Source: Trichobilharzia regenti | Lineage: Eukaryota; Platyhelminthes; Trematoda; Strigeidida; Schistosomatidae | Direction of reading: 5' to 3' | Length of the DNA stretch: 64,000 nt | NCBI GenBank assembly: GCA_944472135.2 | Contig: OX235267.1 | Coordinates: forward strand, 14,987,452-15,051,451 | In this document: positions 43,446-55,046 of the stretch, piece by piece | Position numbering within the stretch: the stretch's first letter is position 1 | Layout: each line of letters starts with the position of its first letter | The notes under the pieces: generated by a model | What the model saw: only the letters and a program-made list of their open reading frames with translations | Databases searched by the model: none | What the model was told of the DNA's origin: nothing | Position numbers and translations under genes: made by a program

Positions 43446-43811
43446 TAATACCAACAATTCACAGTCCACCGTGATGGTGAGCCACCCAGTCGCATGGTGA
43501 CCACATTGCAAACCTGACTGATAGAATTCAGTCTTCAGTAAGCAAAGAACTACATACATGACACCAGTTAGTGTTCAGTTAAAAGTATGTAGTTTTAATC
43601 TTTCTATGTTTCTCAAAAAAGAAAAAAGATCTTGTTGAAGTTCACTGTGGTAATGTGAGATTTCCTTAAAATTCACAAATACGACACACACACACACACC
43701 AATTTTCCCATTAACTTGCGTATTTTGTTTATATTCGAGTGTGGGAAATTCACAGAAAAGCACCTGTCATTTGTATATACTTTAATAGCTATTTTTAATA
43801 TTTTTGTTTTA
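43446..43811. other. no gene seen
   Basis: A piece of SINE-C-associated sequence (AACCTGACTGATAG near 43513), a CA run at 43684-43698, and AT-rich DNA. Confidence 0.5.
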
Positions 43812-44008
43812 TTTTTTTATTATTTTTGATTTACAGCTTGATTCCACACTGTATTTTTGGTACAAGTATGGAATTTTCAGCATGGATATCGGTAGCCCAA
43901 ATTTTGCAGGCCGACCATAGATATCAGGTGTGCGTCGGTGCGGGCTCGAACCCCGGACCATGTGCATGGTCGGCGAGAGTCCTAACCACTGTGCTACCGA
44001 CGCACACA
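43812..44008 (-). mobile_element. SINE-D copy
   Basis: Minus: TGCGTCGGTAGCACAGTGGT head, box B GGGTTCGAGCCC, TATGGTCGGCCTGCAAAATT, then GGAATCAAGCTGTAAATC and T/A-rich end. Well preserved. Confidence 0.8.
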
Positions 44009-44099
44009 ATAATATGAATACTGATAAGATTGAGGATGCGGGGGTGGCAGGGGTCTTATATGTTCTAAGACAAATGTAAAATCTGTTTTCTCCGCGGTA

Positions 44100-44815
44100 A
44101 ATAGCTGATCAAAGCTAACGCCGCTTGATTTTTCCATCAAATATAACAAATAAATCTTAGAAAAATCTAAAATCAGGTATGGTTCGGTTTATGTCGACGC
44201 TAGTGGATTGATACGGCACTCAGATTACCGTTAATATACTTGGTAGTTGGGCTAACGAATTTTCTACCCAGTCGATTCGCAAGAATATTGTTCTAACCGT
44301 CATTAGCAACAATAACACGCGAGGCAAGAAGACAAGACTGTTGACGTGGAGAGCTTTTACTGTCTCATATCCAACAGTCAAACTTCTCTTTCTGTCTTTT
44401 GGAATCGCACTTTACTGTCGCTAATATAGCGGTTAGAAGAATAGGCTCGTGAATCGACAATGTAGAAAATTCGTTAGCTCAACCACCAAGTGTATTAACG
44501 GTCATATCAAAATTAGTGATGGGGATTGGATTTTTAGCCGTTGGTTTGGATGTAGAAGAAGCAGAAAGTTTTGCTGTCGCTGCAGGTATCTTTATACGAC
44601 TTTGAAGATGCTGGTTTCTTAGGTTCTGGTGTCTTTTCAGAAGTTGTTTGGGGTTTAGGAGTTTTGACACCAGCTTTTTCTGATCTTTCCAGCTCAGCTT
44701 TTACCAGCTGTTGTGAAGCCTACGGGGTGGGTCCCTTTGATCAAAAAACTGGTCTAACGTTGGGTTGTAAGACCGCTTTCATGGTTTTACTACGTCCCAA
44801 TTCTGGCTGAAATCA
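44100..44815 (-). mobile_element. Gypsy-associated region with internal inverted repeat
   Basis: A minus-strand frame after the protease (about 44813-44640) has FQPELGRSKTMKAVLQPNV and LVKAELERSEKAGV, the approach to a Gypsy RT, then passes into unrelated residues. 44225-44310 and 44405-44505 are inverted copies with a spacer of about 95 bases. The far end (to 44150) reads PYQSTSVDINRTIPDF, possibly gag-like. The order suggests rearrangement. Confidence 0.5.
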
Positions 44816-44819
44816 TATC

Positions 44820-45265
44820 TTGAATTCTTGATGAAAACTTGAAGAATCTGTCAACTCAACTCTGTTGCATATACTTTTGGAGGGGATTTCCGAAAACCTT
44901 AGGCTTTCACACCATTCCAAACCCAATAAATCCAGGTTTGCATCATTACCAAAGCATATACCGATAAATTGGATCCCACAGAACCCAACTTTGTACTTTA
45001 ACTGACCAGTCAAAGGGAGTTTTCCACTACATGCACTGACTATTATCTGGTCTGTCTTCTCTACAGATAATCATCTCAATTTTCTCCATAACCACTTTGA
45101 TATTATCGTTATATCGGATACCATGTCTATTTTCAGACCTGCAGGCTGTGAATTGATTTCTACCTCAACATATTTACGTGGAACGGCTATGTTGGTGTGG
45201 TAGGCAGGTGCGAAACGCATAGATTTCGGCATTGGTCGTCGACGGGTCATATTAGGTATGTTGTT
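44820..45265 (-). pseudogene. Gypsy-type LTR retrotransposon aspartic protease
   Basis: The minus frame reads RKYVEVEINSQPAGLKIDMV, SDITIISKWLWRKL, a TGA stop, then ACSGKLPLTGQLKYKVGF and DLLGLEWCESLRFSEIPSKS. The catalytic motif is DMVSD (45113-45127) where retroviral-type proteases have a D-T-G or D-T-A-S motif, and the C-terminal LLG block is kept. It acts in polyprotein cleavage when intact; this copy has one internal stop and a changed active-site neighbour. No LTR was located. Confidence 0.7.
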
Positions 45266-45619
45266 TAACTCAGAGAAGAAATATTGGACTCTATGACTGA
45301 ATAATCAACAGAGCTTACCTGCTACTCTGAAGGTCCTGTGTTCTAGCCCTCTGGTTTATGAGTGAAACTACACTAAATGTTTAGAAGATGGTAGAAAATC
45401 AATGTATCTCAATAAACTTCTCTTAAATGAGTATGTGATTTTCTCTCAAAGCTAAGTCATACTACAGTGTACGCTACTCACAGATAGATATAAGTAATAT
45501 TCAGTGAAACATCTTCGAAAAATATAACCCTGTAATAATGTATATGCAATGAATAAAATACCTTATGTAGAAGAAACACTACAACAAGGTGGTGAATCTA
45601 AGGAGAAACTAATTAGTAT
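45266..45619. other. no gene seen
   Basis: Possible tRNA-like trace near 45318-45350 (CTACTCTGAAGGTCCTGTG). Otherwise nothing. Confidence 0.4.
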
Positions 45620-46080
45620 TCAGGGAACCGATTAATGTTCCATTATAGGTAAAATTTATTTTGATAGTCTCACAAAGGTATAAAGAGATATTTCCTGATG
45701 ACAACGTTTCAAGCACAATTTATTACTGCAGCTCATAATCATATCATATCAAGGTAGGTACACACTCACACAACTTTCTAACTACCTTTATATAATTCCA
45801 TCATTATTTTTCGTCACTTGACTTGATTGGTAGTGGTAGTATTTTCTATATTTCCGGAATGAGTGATGAGTCAAATCTATAGCACGAATTGGGTGCAGAT
45901 CCGATGAACGAGGATTCAGTAATCAACCTCTGTCTCTCCCTCCAACCACCTATATTACTTTTTATAATTTTGACTTTGTCCCACCCACCCTATTGTGTAA
46001 TTGTGTGTTAATGCAGGCAGTGCAATGCAGAGATGAGCTGTTTTCCAAATTACTTATCTTCTTATCATTTAGGCCTTTTG
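45620..46080 (-). pseudogene. PLE-2 3' part (minus arm of inverted pair)
   Basis: Complement of the 46530-46740 sequence, then the start of a minus GIY-YIG-like block (to about 46080). It meets the plus-strand copy near 46080, so the two PLE-2 pieces point away from each other. Confidence 0.7.
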
Positions 46081-46855
46081 TTGTACCTAAATGATGAAAT
46101 GAAACAGACAGAAGAAGCGTTGGTATCAAATAACTATCCAATAAGATTCATTAGAAAGATCAGAAAACGTCAAAAGCAAAACAAAAATAATGGTGAAACT
46201 AATAATGACAACATAAATAAGAAAGAATATAAGGCATCTACAGTAGTTAAACCATATAAGGAAGGAGCATATGAGATCCTCCCTACGTAGGATTCTTAAT
46301 AAAGCAGGAATTAGAGTGGCATTTAAACCTACAAACTCACTCAGGTAGGATAAGCTCTGTAGGTAGGTTGTAGGACCCCGTAGGTTGACTTAATTAAACA
46401 AAATAGTATAATTTACGAAATACCTTGCAATGACTGTGAGTTAGATCACCTACATAGGTCAAACTTGTAGATCGGAGGTGGTCAGATTGTCAGAACATAA
46501 GAATTTAGCTAAGTGTAGAGGTTGATTACTGAATCCTGGTTCATCGGATCTACACCCAACGCATTCAATAGAAGTGACTCTTCACTTATACCGGAAATAT
46601 CGAAAATACTATCATGAATCGAATCCCGAGCTGAAAAATTATGGAATTATATAAACGAAGTTAGAAAGTTGTGTGAGTGTGTACCTACCTTGATATGATA
46701 TGATTATGAGCTGCAGTAATAAATTGGGGTTCTGGAAACGTGGTCATCAGTAAACATTACTGTATATCACTACACTGTGTGTGAGACTTTATCAAAATAA
46801 ATTTTACCCACAATGGAATTAAACTCTACCGTCACAGTGCACAAGTTCTATTCTT
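46081..46855 (+). pseudogene. PLE-2 linker, GIY-YIG and 3' end (plus arm)
   Basis: ORF 46033-46290 reads DEMKQTEEALVSNNYPIRFI, DNINKKEYKASTVVKPYKEG and AYEILPT, the PLE linker. Then VAFKPTNSL follows, and a broken frame with ITYIGQTCRSEVVRLSEHKN (GIY-YIG core with intact YIG, R and E). The 3' terminus ends near 46855. Confidence 0.75.
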
Positions 46856-47159
46856 ATATCAACCAATCGATGTATTCTTCTGTATAGCTGACAAAACATC
46901 CACACGATATGCACAATCCAAAGTTATATTCCAGCAATGTCCAAGGCACACATTTGTGGCAGAATCTGTGACACTATTCAAGAATGGTAATATAAATATC
47001 AAAAATACAAAACTACTTCAACTATGCCATCTGGTAACTATATAGTCCAAAACCTTCTCAGGTACATAACACCTACAGTACAACCAAACTAATTTGAATA
47101 AACACAATGGTGAACTTTAAATGGACACTCGACAGTAACTAGTGTAATGTATCTAGTCC
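46856..47159. other. no gene seen
   Basis: AT-rich unique-looking sequence. Confidence 0.45.
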
Positions 47160-47530
47160 TCCTGTCTTTGGTACAGACTGAATTCTATCAGTCAAGTGTG
47201 CAATGTGGCCACCATACCACTAATTAGGTCACTATCACGGTGCACACTGATTTGATTCATGGTATTAGATGGTTGGATGCGACAGGCCACAGGAAGCCTT
47301 CGACACAACCTAGGTTTCGTGCTAGTTGGCACTCACCAAGGAGTATCCGAAGTCTCTGGTAACTTCTCTGACTTACTTCAGTCGGAACTGGGTGATGTGG
47401 GTTTGAGTCTTAGAAGACACATGAGTTCTTACAAGGCAGTTACAGATACAGCTGCCTTGCTGACTACTGGTGAATGCCAACTACCACGAAACCTAGGTGG
47501 TGTTCAAGGCTTCGTGTGACTGATCGCCTC
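47160..47530. mobile_element. SINE-C inverted pair
   Basis: About 47230-47400 minus and 47400-47530 plus. Both ribozyme regions survive in part, about 110 bases apart in opposite orientation: minus CTTGGTGAGTGCC, GCACGAAACCTAGGTT; plus CTACTGGTGAATGCC, CCACGAAACCTAGGTGG. The first core strand is CTGGTGA-like in the plus copy (A6 to G), and H17 is G there. Outer strands GCCTTG and CAAGGC still pair. Confidence 0.7.
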
Positions 47531-47767
47531 TAACCCTCTAATGCCAATATCCTTATTACAAATAACGAAAGTTTCACCTACAAATTTACTATAAACATGA
47601 AAACAACCGATGGTGTGACTAAGTTGGGCATTTTCAATCTTTGCTATAAGAGCAATTTGTCCACAGTAGACCCAGTCATGATCCCATAGCAATGTAATCT
47701 TACTATCCAAACTGAAGTGGACCAGAATTCCCTAATTTCCTCGAACAATACTTCTCTAGAAGTTATT
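47531..47767. other. no gene seen
   Basis: Nothing recognised. Confidence 0.4.
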
Positions 47768-48240
47768 TGGTAGATGGTGACTTGCAGTGGAATCCAGGAT
47801 AAAGTGCACTTCACACTTCTGTTCGGGACTGGCTCGTCAGCCAGTGGATATAACTGCATTTCCAGTGAGCGATGATGTTCACATCGAGGCTCGAACCCAG
47901 TGCCCATAGTTTCAAACTCCAAAGCACTGTCCAATAGACGACTTAGGCTACGAGAGCCACCTCTTGTGCAACGGGTCCGGGCCTCCATGGGAGTATCATC
48001 ACTTACAGCGGAATGCTGGTACATCCGCTGGTTGACGAGTCCCAAACAGGATGAGATACGCTTTATCCTGGTGAATTCCACTGCTAGTCACCATCTACCA
48101 GTTAATTCCTGATTGCAAACCCAGACATCATCGAAGCATCTGTACAAGGAGAAGCCAACGTGTCAACCTGAGACCGAGCACTTTGATCCAATAAATCAAT
48201 CAATCGACGGGAAAGTCTATAATTAAATTAAATACTTCTC
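47768..48240. mobile_element. SINE-A inverted pair
   Basis: 47768-47982 minus is a full unit (head, box B GGTTCGAGCCTCG, ribozyme with CTGACGAGCC and a broken GAAA). 47983-48240 plus starts in the head and keeps a hammerhead at 48027-48075 (TTGACGA, stem II GTCC/GGAT, GAGA) with core changes, then the entire tail to the GACGGGAAAGTC end. Confidence 0.8.
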
Positions 48241-48957
48241 TACACTGAACACCAAGAAAACTAATGATGAATATATTTCACAACGATGATGTTTTAAATA
48301 TTTCAGGAGTTGAATAAAAGTCGAAGTATCTGCCTTTCTGTTAACAAGCTGATTTACATAAATTCGGTGGATATATATATATACATAACAAAAAGTTAAA
48401 CATACACACACGCAGAGTAATACTACCCTAAGGCGTTATATAAATCCTTGAGATAATTAAATCTTGAAAATAGAAAAGAAAAGAAGAATAGCATAAATCC
48501 TTGACTGAATACTACTCATTCCACACAATACAGTTTTCTTATATCTAACTAATCGCGATAGGTATAACAATTAATTTAATTGTTTTTTGGTTTATTTTTT
48601 TGTGTTCACTGAACTGTATCGTTTTAATTGCGGTCGTTTCATTGTCTTTCTAGATGACATTTTCAGAGATAACTTGAATGATAGATGAATCATAAGTAAA
48701 TCAGTGGGAATGTTCCATCGAACACAAGAAAGATAAACACTTGATTCAAGCTTATCAATGGAGATGTTGCAGGGACGTAGAATGAAAGTTAAGCACATAA
48801 TCTGTTAAACTCAAAGAGCCCAGTTATACCTAACAAAATATCTACTTGGATTACAAATTCTCTTTACTACTTAAATACATTTATTATTATTAGTAGTAGT
48901 AATGGTATTTAACTTCTGGTGCATTATTAGTTGACAGGGGATTCATCAAAACCAGAA

Positions 48958-48993
<36 letters not shown>

Positions 48994-49035
48994 TTTGACA
49001 AGACCTAATGAATGTCCACGTAATTCCCTTAAATA
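48241..49035. other. no gene seen; TA microsatellite
   Basis: TA runs at 48370-48383 and 48958-48987. No coding region was recognised. Confidence 0.55.
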
Positions 49036-50070
49036 TTTATGATTCCCTGTTGTTCCGAGTAGAATGTAGGGCTTCAACAAAACATCTCCACTCTCTTCTA
49101 TTTTCTCCTGTCCTCTTCAACTGGCTGACCCCACGATTACTGCCCAGAATCTGTCATCTCCTCCTCCTCTTCCTACCTGAGACACAATATCCTCTATGTG
49201 ACAAACGCATTGACCACACATTCGTCGGTTCCTATTCCGATTCCACTCGAGCAATGACCTGCGTTGAATGCGATGTCATTCTACTGATGGCCTCCTCAGT
49301 GGCGTGTATGCCTGATCAATCCATCTCCATTTCCTCCTACATTTTAGTTGAGCAATCAATCGGCTCTTCCTTGGTTGGCTTGTTTCCAGTCAGACTCTCT
49401 TCTTATTAATGTTTTCTCACTATCCAGCCAGCTGGCTGTTCGGCCAGCCATTTGATCTTCAGTATGAAGCCAGTCAGCCAGCCAGCGACGTGAGCAGCTG
49501 CTGATATGAGTCAGCACTAGCCTGTCGAAGAAGCTTCTCGTGACTGACTGACTGGCGTGTAGTGCAAGTCTGTAACCTGTATAGAAGAAGTGACTGACTG
49601 ACTGACTAACTGAGTGACTTCACATTTGTGTTGAATGGAATAGGAATCTTGTTTTTTATGCTGAATGCCTGCCTGCCTGGCCAGATAAGTGAAATCAGGA
49701 AGTAACCTGTGTCAGATCTCTCCCTCCCTCCCGTTGATGCTGACTGGTGCTGGTTATTGTTGTTGTTCGCGGTGGTGGTGGTGCTTTTAGTTGGTTGGTT
49801 ATTTTCATCACCTCCGTCTTTACCTTCTTCATGTTCAACTGGAGTCAGTCCTGTCTTCACTACCAGCCTCTTCTGACAGTTTGTTGGTTTTCGCCTGGCT
49901 GCCTGCAAGTCTTCGAATTTGTGTGTATGTGTGTATGTGTGACATTCAACGACATAAATCATCCACACGCGAAATCCAGATGTTATAAACTCTGTAATGC
50001 AGTGTAATCCTGTCTTCTCGTCCCCAGTGGATGGTGTGCGGTGTAATCCAGTCCACCTTGTCCAGCTTAC
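49036..50070 (-). pseudogene. RTE-2 LINE copy, RT C-terminal half to 3' end
   Basis: On the minus strand the order is RT residues after YADD (SGFRVWMIYV), KTGLTPVEHEEGKDGGDENN, an NNNNNQH repeat encoded by a GTT run, NTNVKS, the WPNS-type block, and the 3' tail near 49040. The frame is partly open (193 codons, 49606-50187), but YADD is gone and GACT microsatellites (49540-49610) interrupt it. Confidence 0.75.
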
Positions 50071-50084
50071 TAGCTCGCTATTTT

Positions 50085-50200
50085 TATAGCGTGTTCCAAT
50101 CCTGGGTAAACAGGAAAGGCTGGGCGTGGGGCTAGCGATCTTACCCCACAAAACCAATCGAACTGCTACAGAAACTTCAACGCACAATAAAAAAATATTA
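50085..50200 (+). mobile_element. SINE-D2 tail fragment
   Basis: CTGGGCGTGGGGCTAGCGAT and CTACAGAAACTTCAACGC match the D2 tails, then A-rich sequence. Confidence 0.6.
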
Positions 50201-50546
50201 AAAATACGAAAGGGAATAATTAACTGAGTAAATTAAGTGACCCAATTGACAAGACTATGTACAGTTCAAGTAAAATTGACGCAAATGATCAAGTCATTAT
50301 TATCTTCATCATAATAATAATAAGTACAAATGTCATAGTGTAGAAAGTGAAAAACAATTATGGAACAAATGTTTACACAAATGAGGTCCATTGTAAGCTA
50401 AATGAGTAAAAACACGACTAGTTTGCAGTGTTCATGCTTTAACACACTGATTACTATGACTTCTACAGTATGAAGAAGATTCATTCATACACCAGTGAAA
50501 AGATTCCAATGCATACTCTATTAATGACTCTGAAGTTAATTTCCGG
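50201..50546. other. no gene seen
   Basis: AT-rich. Confidence 0.45.
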
Positions 50547-50785
50547 GGTGTCGGCGGCACAGCGTTTAGGACGCTCGCCGACCATGCACATGGCCCGGGG
50601 TTCGACCCCCGGCCGGCGCACTCCTTTACCACTCTAAGCCACTAGTGAGACTGGTAAAGAGAAAAGGTTGGGCATAAGGCTAGCATCCTCATCCCGTAAA
50701 AGTAAACACCACTTCTACAGAAACTTCAAGCCTCTAGCTTGGAGCCCTATTTTCCACTGGGAACGTGCAGGAAAATTTAAAAAAA
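50547..50785 (+). mobile_element. SINE-D2, full-length copy
   Basis: tRNA-like head with TCGGCGGCACAGCGTTTAGG and box B GGTTCGACCCCCG, TTGGGCATAAGGCTAGC, CTACAGAAACTTCAAGCCTC, TTTTCCACTGGGAACGTGCA and an A-rich end. Second complete copy beside 37563. Confidence 0.75.
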
Positions 50786-50879
50786 AATTAATTTCCAAGT
50801 TCACTTGTTAACTAGAATTCAGAAGGCGTTCCACAAAGAAGTTGTAGAAATCATTTTATAATTTGACAGAAGTCAATAA

Positions 50880-51200
50880 CTAGTGTAATCTGCAAACTTG
50901 ATCGATAGAATTCAGTCTGCACCAAAGACAGGAGGACTAGACACATTACACTAGTTACTGACTAGTTTCCAATCAAAAATATCCAATACAGTCAGTCCTA
51001 CAGGAGGTCAATCGCCAGTCTCTGACCGACTGCAGGCGGCACTAGGTGACGTGGCTTCGAGTCTGAGAAGAGACATGAGTTCTTTTGAGGTTTCGGATGC
51101 ATCTTGTTGACTTATGAGTGACAACTAGCACGAACCTGGGTGCCCAAAGACTTCCTGTGGCCGACTGCCTCCAACCATCTTTATTCCCAAGTACTTATAA
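50880..51200 (+). mobile_element. SINE-C copy
   Basis: Family 5' part (TTGATCGATAGAATTCAGTC), a tRNA-like head remnant with GGCTTCGAGTCTG, ribozyme trace TTATGAGTGACAACTAGCAC with GAACC and the tail GGCCGACTGCCTCCAACC. The CTGACGA strand is lost. Confidence 0.6.
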
Positions 51201-51474
51201 AATGTGCAAAATTTTCAGAAGAGTTTATTGCGTGATATTCTCTTCCTTCATACAATATCTTCAAGGAAAATATTAATTAAGTGACAGTAGTATATCCTGT
51301 GATACACAATGATCTCTGAACAGCTGAAGCATAAACCATTCCATTATGATGTATGTGCTTTGTGTTCCTCAAGAAATCCATCCACAATATCTAGTTGATA
51401 GCCAATTGTAACATGTTCAGAAGTAGGTTTTGATACCCAGAGATATAAGTGAAGAACACTTATCTCATGTTAAA

Positions 51475-51890
51475 TGGTTGGAGGCAATCGGCTACAGGCA
51501 GCCTTGGAGCCATCTAGGTCTCGTGCTAGTTGACACTCACCAGTCAGCAAGGCAGGCGTATCTGCGACCGTCTTGAAGGAATTCATGTTCCCTGTGAGAT
51601 TCGAACCCGCGTCACACAGTTCTGCAGTCAGAGACGTTACCACTAAACTATCGGGGTTGGCGACTGACCTCTTTTAGGACTGTAGTGGATACTTTGATTG
51701 GACACTAGTGACTAGTGAGACGTATCTAATCCTTCCTTTGGTACAGACTGAATCTCAGAATGAGCATGAGTTCCTTCAAGTAGGTTGTAGATACGCCTTG
51801 CTGACTGGTGAGTTCCAACTAGCTCGAAACCTGGGTTGTGTCGAAGGCTTCCTGTGGTCAACCGTCTCCAACCATCTAATAGAAATCAAT
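51475..51890. mobile_element. SINE-C inverted pair
   Basis: 51475-51665 minus has a clear tRNA-like head (CCCCGATAGTTTAGTGG, box B GGTTCGAATCTC), ribozyme (GCCTTG, CTGACTGGTGAG, GCACGAGACCTAG, CCAAGGC) and tail. 51755-51890 plus repeats the ribozyme (CTGACTGGTGAGTTCC, GCTCGAAACCTGGG, GAAGGC) and tail. Core strand reads CTGGTGA in both (A6 to G), with the same two-base-plus insertion. Confidence 0.75.
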
Positions 51891-52039
51891 TTTTGGCTTC
51901 AGCTTCTACGGGGTTTTTTGTTATGAGTATAAAAACTCTAGCGACCGACCAGTTCTCAATCTATTACCTAACTAATACGCAGAGAGGGGTCAAGGTGAAC
52001 TAGATACATGCTCAAGAGACCTTTGAATAACAGGACAAA

Positions 52040-52225
52040 AGTTGAATACGAATCGATGGAGTTAGGCATCCAATAGTGACATGGAGACGTTTATGATGTG
52101 AAGAGGAAGTGAAAGTTTATGGACAATCATGGAGCCAGTTGAAAATGATGTCAGAAAGCTGACTGCAGTGAGAAGCGGTGTCACTAATGCCCTGTATAAT
52201 CCATTGAAAACACAATAAACAAGCA
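52040..52225 (+). mobile_element. RTE-2 3' tail fragment
   Basis: CCAATAGTGACATGGAGACG, GAAGAGGAAGTGAAAG and GCCCTGTATAATCCATTG follow the order of other RTE-2 tails but are diverged. Confidence 0.5.
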
Positions 52226-52740
52226 GCTACAGTAATAATTCAATTTTCAAATTCTTCGGACAGATGACTTTGGGTCCGGTAGAGAAAGCTTTTATCACAT
52301 GAACAGATTGTCAGAGCTATACAGTGATTCTGTTATGATTTAACTTTTTTCTTTTTGTTGGTTGTTACATAATTATTGATTTTAATGAGCAACATTTCAC
52401 GTGTTGCATAGTTGCATGATGATGATGATGATGATGATGATTGACTGTTGTCATCATGTGGTAGGTACTAGTGGATTAGAAATCACTTTTCACGTGTTTA
52501 TTGATCAAGCATACTGTAGAAAAAATAAAAAAAAATTTTTGTCTTAGTAGATAAAATAATAAGTTACAAGTTCTACTCTTGACTATGTCTCAGTCGAAGA
52601 GGTTTGTGTGCTTTTTGAATGTACTGTTGCGTGGTGGTCACATCTAAGCTGCATGAGCCAAATGAAATAGAAAGAGAAGTGTAATGTTGCGTAACTAGGC
52701 CGGTTATACACAGGGGCTGTTTGAATTGATTTTTCGAGTT
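52226..52740. other. no gene seen; ATG repeat
   Basis: ATG trinucleotide run at 52418-52440 and AT-rich sequence. Confidence 0.55.
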
Positions 52741-54125
52741 GTGTTCCCGGTTAATGACTACTGTAAGGTTTTTCAATATTTAATCGAAGATGTGCCACTT
52801 TTTTATAGAAGGTATGTAGATGATTTTGTAATTATAAGTGATAAGCGTCTTGTTCTGCCACCTCAATTTTAAATCGAATGAATGTAGTTCAGAATAGCAT
52901 ATCACTTACATCTGTCTGTAGAAGAGGAAGATAATTGTTTATCTTTCCTAGACATATTGCTTAGTCGACGGCTTGATGGGTCAATAAAAAGATCTATTTA
53001 TCGAAAACCTACCTGGACAAGACAGTATCTTAATTACCACAGTTTCTGCTCTGTTCGATACAAAAGAGCCTTAGTGCACGAGATGCCTCTTCAGTAGAAT
53101 CCAACGAATATACACTGAAGACACACTTGATGAGGAAGAAAGAAAGCTGACACAAACTCTGGACGATGACAATTATCCAAACAAGTTCATCAGGAGATAT
53201 GAAGTAGTCAGAACACTAAGAACCACTCACTCTCCAACTCGCCCCTAAGAAAGACGTGTACATCAAGCTACCTACCCTATACGGGACAGGTACCATAGCA
53301 GGCAGCTTGATAACTAGACAAAGATTAAAAGCGGCTGCTACTAAAAAAAGACCTTTTACGCAGCTGACATCATAATAACGGAAAATGTGAAGTCAATATA
53401 TCCATTCATCCATCTATCTAAGCCCTCTGAACATGCGAAAAATGATGTCACATCCCACTGTTGTATTTATCAATTTGAATGTACGTGTGGACACACACAC
53501 ACACATACAGAGAAGGTAGGTCTCATCGATCTCTGCAAGTAAGGGCTGGCTTCATAGCATAGTCCTAAATGGCTCCAGAAACAAACAGAATCTTCAGAAC
53601 TTATTAATGGTGAGAACAGGAGACCTAGCTCCTCTATTGTGAAATATATTATAGAGATAGGACATAAAATTGACGTTAACACATCTTTTAAACCTACCTA
53701 TCTATAAAAGGTGTTTTTGGGGGAGGACGTATGCTAAAGTTTGTGGAAACCCTAGTTACCAATCAGGAAGTTTAAGCCACCTTTATGCGTTCAAAGGAAC
53801 AATTCGTCATCATCACACTAAATCACTTTCCTTGGGTAAACTTTCTTTTTATGCCAGCCAGGGTAGATGTACCATTGATTACTTCTGTTATTTGGTTTAT
53901 TGACTGATCTTCATCGTTATTTTCACCTTCAATTTGTCCTTTCAACTTGACCTAATTAAGTCTATTTCTATTTTTCACCTCTTAACTCTTTATTCATTTC
54001 ATATGTACATATTCTTATGACAAGTCCGTGTGTGATCGAATTGTTGAAAATAATTGCTGAGCAAATATATTACACGCACGATTCAAACAAAATACGTCTT
54101 CTTATTGCCTTATTTTAAATTCATA
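52741..54125 (+). pseudogene. PLE, RT C-terminal part through GIY-YIG to 3' end
   Basis: Broken frames read YRRYVDDFVIISDKR (Penelope RT active site YVDD at 52813-52824), SFLDILLSRRLDGSIKRSIY, KPTWTRQYLNYHSFC, TLDDDNYPNKFIRRYE (linker), KKDVYIKLPTLYGTG and YQFECTCGHTHTE (GIY-YIG start, degraded). The 3' part from 53700 closely parallels 6250-6660. This copy has the most of the RT after 32340. Many stops. Confidence 0.8.
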
Positions 54126-54552
54126 AAAGGAACTAACTGTTTTTAATAATGAATTAGTTGTTTTCGTGGTCTCAGCTGCTTGATGGTCTAGTTGTGAGGC
54201 TTTCATAGTCCACCAGGCCTAGAAAACATCTTCAGTGCGGGTTTAGCTTATAAAATGAACTTATTTAAATTATCCATGGATGATGATGCAATTGTATCCC
54301 CCTACTGATAACCATTGTCGTGACTCGCTGTTTGTTAATTTATATCTCTATTGATCATTTTTTTACTATCGACTTGGAATTCGAACTTTCTTGTCATGGA
54401 ATGATTCCCTTTTTATTAGCTGGTAAATTTGACCTATATTAATTAGTGTGTTTGTTAATCCATCGCTGACTGATTCACTCGATTACCAGGCATGCAGGAA
54501 TTCCCTGACTACAATCTTGATGTTTCTTAGCTCTGTTTAGAATGTCTACATT
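54126..54552. other. no gene seen
   Basis: AT-rich. Confidence 0.45.
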
Positions 54553-55046
54553 ATCCCGGATTTTCAACTCCAATGTGAAGTCAGTGCTACTATACGGATC
54601 AGAGACTTGGCCAGCGTGTCATAAAGAGCATCTCAAACAAACTTCAAACCTTCATTAACAACTGTCTCCGCTCAGTACTCAAGATCAGATGGCCAGAAAA
54701 GATCAGCAACAGGGATCTCTGGCAATGAGCGAACCAACCCAGCAGGAACCGATTGTGAAACAAATAGGCAGAAAGAAATGGAGATGGATTGGCCATACGC
54801 TGAGGAAACAAACCATCAAGTGACATCACTAGACAAGCCCTCGAGTGGAACCCGAAAGGGAGGCGGCGAGTTGGTCGTCAATGCAAGGGTGACTTGGAGG
54901 AGGTCATGCGAGGAGGAGATGAAAGCATGTGGACAGACCTGGAGCAGGGTGAAAAAGTTGTCAGAAAACCGAAGTCAATGGAGGTGCGCAGCTGAAGCCC
55001 TATGTTCCTCTAGGAACTAAAGGATACAATAATAATAATAATAATA
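54553..55046 (+). pseudogene. RTE-2 LINE 3' end
   Basis: Contains the YGSETWPA motif (about 54592-54616), the ISNRDLWQ block and EMDWPYAEETNHQVTS. It ends CTCTAGGAACTAAAGGATA with AATA repeats at 55027-55046. Close to the copy at 12130. The start abuts unrelated DNA, so it is a 5'-truncated insertion. Confidence 0.8.

Noticed and set aside
46700..46770. CTGATGA near the PLE-2 terminus as a hammerhead (minus strand)
   Set aside because: CTGATGA is present, but no GAAA strand or stem II follows on the same strand. The same holds at 42510 and 45700.
49606..50187. 193-codon minus ORF as a gene
   Set aside because: It is RTE-2 sequence with microsatellite-encoded residues and foreign SINE-D2 tail sequence at its start.
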